Made by a program: the position numbers and the translations under genes. Below, piece by piece: positions 61,346 to 64,000 of a DNA stretch of 64,000 bases (the first letter of the stretch is position 1; each line of letters starts with the position of its first letter). Origin of the DNA: Pantoea sp. Eser (GTDB lineage Bacteria > Pseudomonadota > Gammaproteobacteria > Enterobacterales > Enterobacteriaceae); NCBI GenBank assembly GCA_009830035.1, contig SZZY01000006.1, positions 62,001-126,000 of the forward strand. The letters run 5' to 3'. The notes under the pieces are model-generated. The model was not told the DNA's origin. It was given only the letters and a program-made list of their open reading frames with translations, and did no database searches.

Positions 61346-63082
61346 TCAGTTAATTGGCCAGAGATGATCAATGATCAGCTGCACCGAACGGTTACCGCGA
61401 TACTCATTGATATCCAGTTTGTAGGCCAGCTCAACCTGACGCACGCTGGTGTCGGGCCACAGCGTGGTATCAACATTGAAGGCGATGCCGTCGATCAGCG
61501 GGCCGCCGCCCAGCGGTTCCACCATCACTTTCAGGTGCCGCTCACCGACCAGCCGTTGCTGCAACAGCTTAAATTTGCCGTCGAACGCTGGCTCCGGAAA
61601 CGCCTGGCCCCAGGGACCCGCTTCACGCAGCATCTCAGCGGTCTGCAGGGAAAATTCCTGCGGCTGCAGCGCGCCATCGGACCAGATAATGCCCTGCAGT
61701 GATTCGCCATCCAGCCATTCGCCGACCAGCTCGGCAAAACGCTGGCGGAACTCCTCATAGCGTGCGGTTTCCAGCGACAGTCCCGCCGCCATCGCATGGC
61801 CGCCAAACTTCAGCATCAGGCCCGGATTCAGGGTATCGAGCCGCTCCAGCGCATCGCGCAGATGCAGACCGGCAATCGAGCGGCCGGAGCCTTTCAGCGT
61901 GCCGTCTCCGGCCGGTGCAAAAGCAATCACCGGGCGATGGAAGCGCTCTTTCAGCCGTGAGGCCAGAATACCGACCACGCCCTGATGCCACTCCGGATGA
62001 TAAAACGCCAGCCCCAGCGGCAGGTCGCTCTGCTCACGTTCCAGCGCCTGGCACAGCGCCAGCGCTTCGCTCTGCATGCCCTGCTCAATATCTTTGCGCG
62101 TCTGGTTGAGCGCATCCAGTTCGCTGGCTAACATCCGCGCTTGGCTGAGATCGTCGGTCATCAGTAACGCCACGCCGACCGACATATCATCCAGCCGCCC
62201 TGCCGCATTGAGCCGTGGTCCGAGCGCAAAGCCGAGATCGCTGGCCGCCAGCTGGCGCGCATCGCGGTTGGCGATTTCCAGCAGCGCACGAATACCGGGA
62301 CGGCATTTACCGGCGCGAATCCGGCTCAGTCCCTGCCACACCAGAATGCGGTTATTGACGTCGAGCGGCACCACATCGGCCACCGTGCCAAGCGCCACCA
62401 GATCCAGCAGTTCAGCCAGATTAGGTTCGCTGTGGGTGGTGCCGAACCAGCCCTGCGTCCGTAGAAAGGCGCGCAGGGCCAGCATCAGATAAAACGCGAC
62501 GCCGACACCGGCCAGCGCGCGGGAAGGAAAATTGCAGTCCGCCAGGTTGGGATTAACGATCGCTTCTGCCGCTGGCAGGGTCTCGCCCGGCAGATGGTGA
62601 TCGGTGATCAGCACCGGAATACCGTGCTGGTGCGCGCATTCTACACCGGCATGCGACGAAATCCCGTTATCCACCGTCAGGATCATCGCCGCACCGCGCG
62701 CCCGCGCCTGCTCAACCACTTCCGGGCTGAGACCGTAGCCATCGTCGAAGCGGTTAGGCACCAGATACTGCACGTTGCTGCCGCCCATGCTGCGCAGCGC
62801 CATCACCGTCAGCGAGGTACTGGTCGCGCCGTCGGCATCAAAATCGCCCACCACCATAATGCGACGGCCATCGAGCAGCGCCTGATGCAGCAACACCACC
62901 GCGTTATCGATGCCGCTCAGCGCCTGGAACGGCAGCAGGTTTTTCGCGCCGCGTTTCAGCTCAGCTGCGTCACGCACCCCGCGTTGCAGATAAAGACGTT
63001 TCAGCAGCGGCGGCAGGGTTGCCGGCAGCGCATCCTCAACCGTCACCTCGCGGCGACGCAGTTCCACTTCTTTTTTTACCAC
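61346..63082 (-). CDS. recJ: Single-stranded-DNA exonuclease RecJ
   Basis: RecJ degrades single-stranded DNA 5'-3' in mismatch repair, base excision and RecF recombination. 578 aa (577 in E. coli). DHH-family phosphoesterase motifs: MVVGDFDADGATST, VDNGISSHAG, ITDHHLPGE, then the DHHA1 motif GGHAMAAGLS. The 218-bp spacer down to prfB holds no visible gene. No lesions. Confidence 0.96.
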   Translation of the reverse strand: MVKKEVELRRREVTVEDALPATLPPLLKRLYLQRGVRDAAELKRGAKNLLPFQALSGIDNAVVLLHQALLDGRRIMVVGDFDADGATSTSLTVMALRSMGGSNVQYLVPNRFDDGYGLSPEVVEQARARGAAMILTVDNGISSHAGVECAHQHGIPVLITDHHLPGETLPAAEAIVNPNLADCNFPSRALAGVGVAFYLMLALRAFLRTQGWFGTTHSEPNLAELLDLVALGTVADVVPLDVNNRILVWQGLSRIRAGKCRPGIRALLEIANRDARQLAASDLGFALGPRLNAAGRLDDMSVGVALLMTDDLSQARMLASELDALNQTRKDIEQGMQSEALALCQALEREQSDLPLGLAFYHPEWHQGVVGILASRLKERFHRPVIAFAPAGDGTLKGSGRSIAGLHLRDALERLDTLNPGLMLKFGGHAMAAGLSLETARYEEFRQRFAELVGEWLDGESLQGIIWSDGALQPQEFSLQTAEMLREAGPWGQAFPEPAFDGKFKLLQQRLVGERHLKVMVEPLGGGPLIDGIAFNVDTTLWPDTSVRQVELAYKLDINEYRGNRSVQLIIDHLWPIN

Positions 63083-63085
63083 CGA

Positions 63086-63800
63086 TTAACCACCACGCTT
63101 TTGATTATCCAGCACCTGCTTCAGCTTCTGCGGGCCCTGATAGCCCGGAATCATCATGCCGCTGTCGGTCAGGATGGCTGGCGTGCCCTGAATGCCAAAC
63201 AGCACCCCGAGCTGGTAGTGTTGTGCAATATTGATTTTGCAGCTGTCTGGTGCTGACATTTTCGGCGCATCGCCCTTCATCGCATCGTCAAAGGCTTTAT
63301 TACGATCGGCGCTGCACCAGATCGCTTTCATCGCGCCTTCAATCTGAACATGCAGTCCTTCACGCGGGAACGCCAGGTAGCGCACGGTGATACCCAGCGC
63401 ATTGTAATCGGCCATCTGCTCATGCAGCTTGCGGCAGTAGAGCCACAGGTGATGTCGGTAAACACCGTCACCACATGCTGCTCTTTCGGCGCTTTGTAGA
63501 CGATCATTTCCGGCACCAGCGCCTCGAATTTTTTATCCAGCAGCTTATTGTTTACGTTGACTGGTTGCGCACCGCTGACGTCATACAGCGGGCCCTGAAT
63601 CATGTGTTTGCCATCATCGGTCACGTAGAGCACGCCGCTTTCCGACAGCACGGTTTTAAAGCCCGGCAGCGGTGATGAGGTAATCTCAGTCTGATTTAAG
63701 CCGAGCTTTTCAATGATTGCTGAATGGCGCTGTCATCGGCCTGAGCCAAGCCGGAAAAGGCGCTGGCTAACAAAGCCAGCATGGCAAAATGCTTGTTCAT
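63086..63800 (-). pseudogene. dsbC: Disulfide isomerase DsbC, frameshifted
   Basis: DsbC is the periplasmic dimeric disulfide isomerase kept reduced by DsbD (236 aa). The start at 63798-63800 gives a clear signal peptide (MNKHFAMLALLASAFSGLAQA). One base is missing near 63716 (codons expected for IEKLGLNQ). Near 63446, a CT duplication sits inside the active-site codons for CGYC (GGCTCTACTGC for GGCTACTGC). The C-terminus is readable (MADYNALGITVRYLAFPRE, GTPAILTDSGMMIPGYQGP). It lies between recJ and xerD, as in E. coli. Confidence 0.94.
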
Positions 63801-63821
63801 CTCTTTCCTTATTTCCGCAGA

Positions 63822-64000
63822 TCAGGCCCGCGGATGATGTTGTTGATGCAACTGACGCAGGCGCTCAGTGGCGACATGCGTATAAATTTGGGTGGTGGAG
63901 AGATCGCTATGTCCCAGCAACATCTGTACGACACGCAGATCGGCACCGTGGTTCAGAAGATGGGTAGCAAACGCATGGCGCATCACATGGGGCGACAATT
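63822..64000 (-). CDS. xerD: Site-specific recombinase XerD, C-terminal part
   Basis: XerD with XerC resolves chromosome dimers at dif. Only the last 59 codons are in the window. They contain three of the tyrosine-recombinase catalytic residues: Arg in MRHAFATH, His in LLGHSD, and the nucleophile Tyr in IYTHV. It ends [11 protein letters not shown] as in E. coli; TGA at 63822-63824. No lesion in the visible part. Confidence 0.95.
   Translation of the reverse strand, partial: LSPHVMRHAFATHLLNHGADLRVVQMLLGHSDLSTTQIYTHVATERLRQLHQQHHPRA

Overview
The window reads as the chromosome of a gamma-proteobacterium in the Enterobacterales, closest by gene order and protein similarity to the Erwinia/Pantoea branch (Erwiniaceae). 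Evidence: the Escherichia-like blocks pyrG-mazG-relA-rlmD-barA, yqcA-truC-yqcC-csrB-syd-queF-ppnN-xni, mltA-tRNA-fMet-amiC-argA-recD-recB-ptrA-recC-pseudopilins-thyA-lgt-ptsP-rppH-mutH-ygdQ-ygdR-tas, lysA-lysR and lysS-prfB-recJ-dsbC-xerD, with no mazEF between relA and mazG. The DNA looks GC-rich (mid to high fifties by eye, not counted). No insertion sequence, prophage, CRISPR array or transposase was seen.

The main property of the window is gene decay. About 20 genes are broken by frameshifts, nonsense codons, internal deletions or truncations, next to about 40 that look intact. Broken: relA, rlmD, barA, garK, garR, gudD, gudP, garD, rlmM, gcvA, csdE, tcdA, ppdB, tas, a phospho-beta-glucosidase, its PTS IIC and IIA, an MFS transporter, a serine-protease remnant and dsbC. 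In contrast recD-recB-ptrA-recC (28561-40303) runs 11.7 kb without one interruption, so poor sequence quality is an unlikely explanation. The pattern (global regulators, sugar-acid and beta-glucoside catabolism, RNA modification and disulfide isomerase lost; recombination, lipoprotein, lysine and translation genes kept) fits a recently host-restricted or symbiotic bacterium in early genome erosion. This is inference.

Layout. 1-8062: pyrG (cut by the window edge), mazG, a relA remnant fused to the end of rlmD by a deletion of roughly 0.9 kb, then barA with a 5-bp duplication. 8172-14794: a glucarate/galactarate cluster (gudP-gudD'-garL-garR-garK opposite garD) in which only garL is intact. 14901-20827: yqcA-truC-yqcC, the csrB small RNA with a UvrY/GacA-type box, syd, queF, ppnN, xni. 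20851-24104: broken rlmM, intact ygdD, then a deletion junction joining a headless gcvA to a headless csdE (gcvB, ygdI and csdA, expected between them, are absent), and broken tcdA. 24153-50548: the conserved block from mltA to tas, mostly intact, with a single initiator tRNA gene and a group of DnaA boxes upstream of mutH. 50589-55062: acetyltransferase, UxuR-like regulator and a decayed cellobiose-type PTS/6-phospho-beta-glucosidase operon. 55071-58417: lysA/lysR, then an MFS fragment abutting a serine-protease fragment. 58499-64000: lysS, prfB with its programmed +1 frameshift, recJ, broken dsbC, and the start-less end of xerD.

Functional reading: RelA cannot make (p)ppGpp and PpnN, a (p)ppGpp-responsive enzyme, has a substitution in its phosphate-binding loop; BarA is broken while its downstream target csrB persists; three RNA-modification routes (RlmD, RlmM, TcdA/CsdE) are disabled together. 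Many lesions are short tandem duplications (ATAAC, TGCTG, CGGG, AT, GA, CT) or deletions between short repeats. I did not find a clear new molecular system; the deletion junctions, the lesion spectrum and the DnaA-box region upstream of mutH are the parts most worth a second look.
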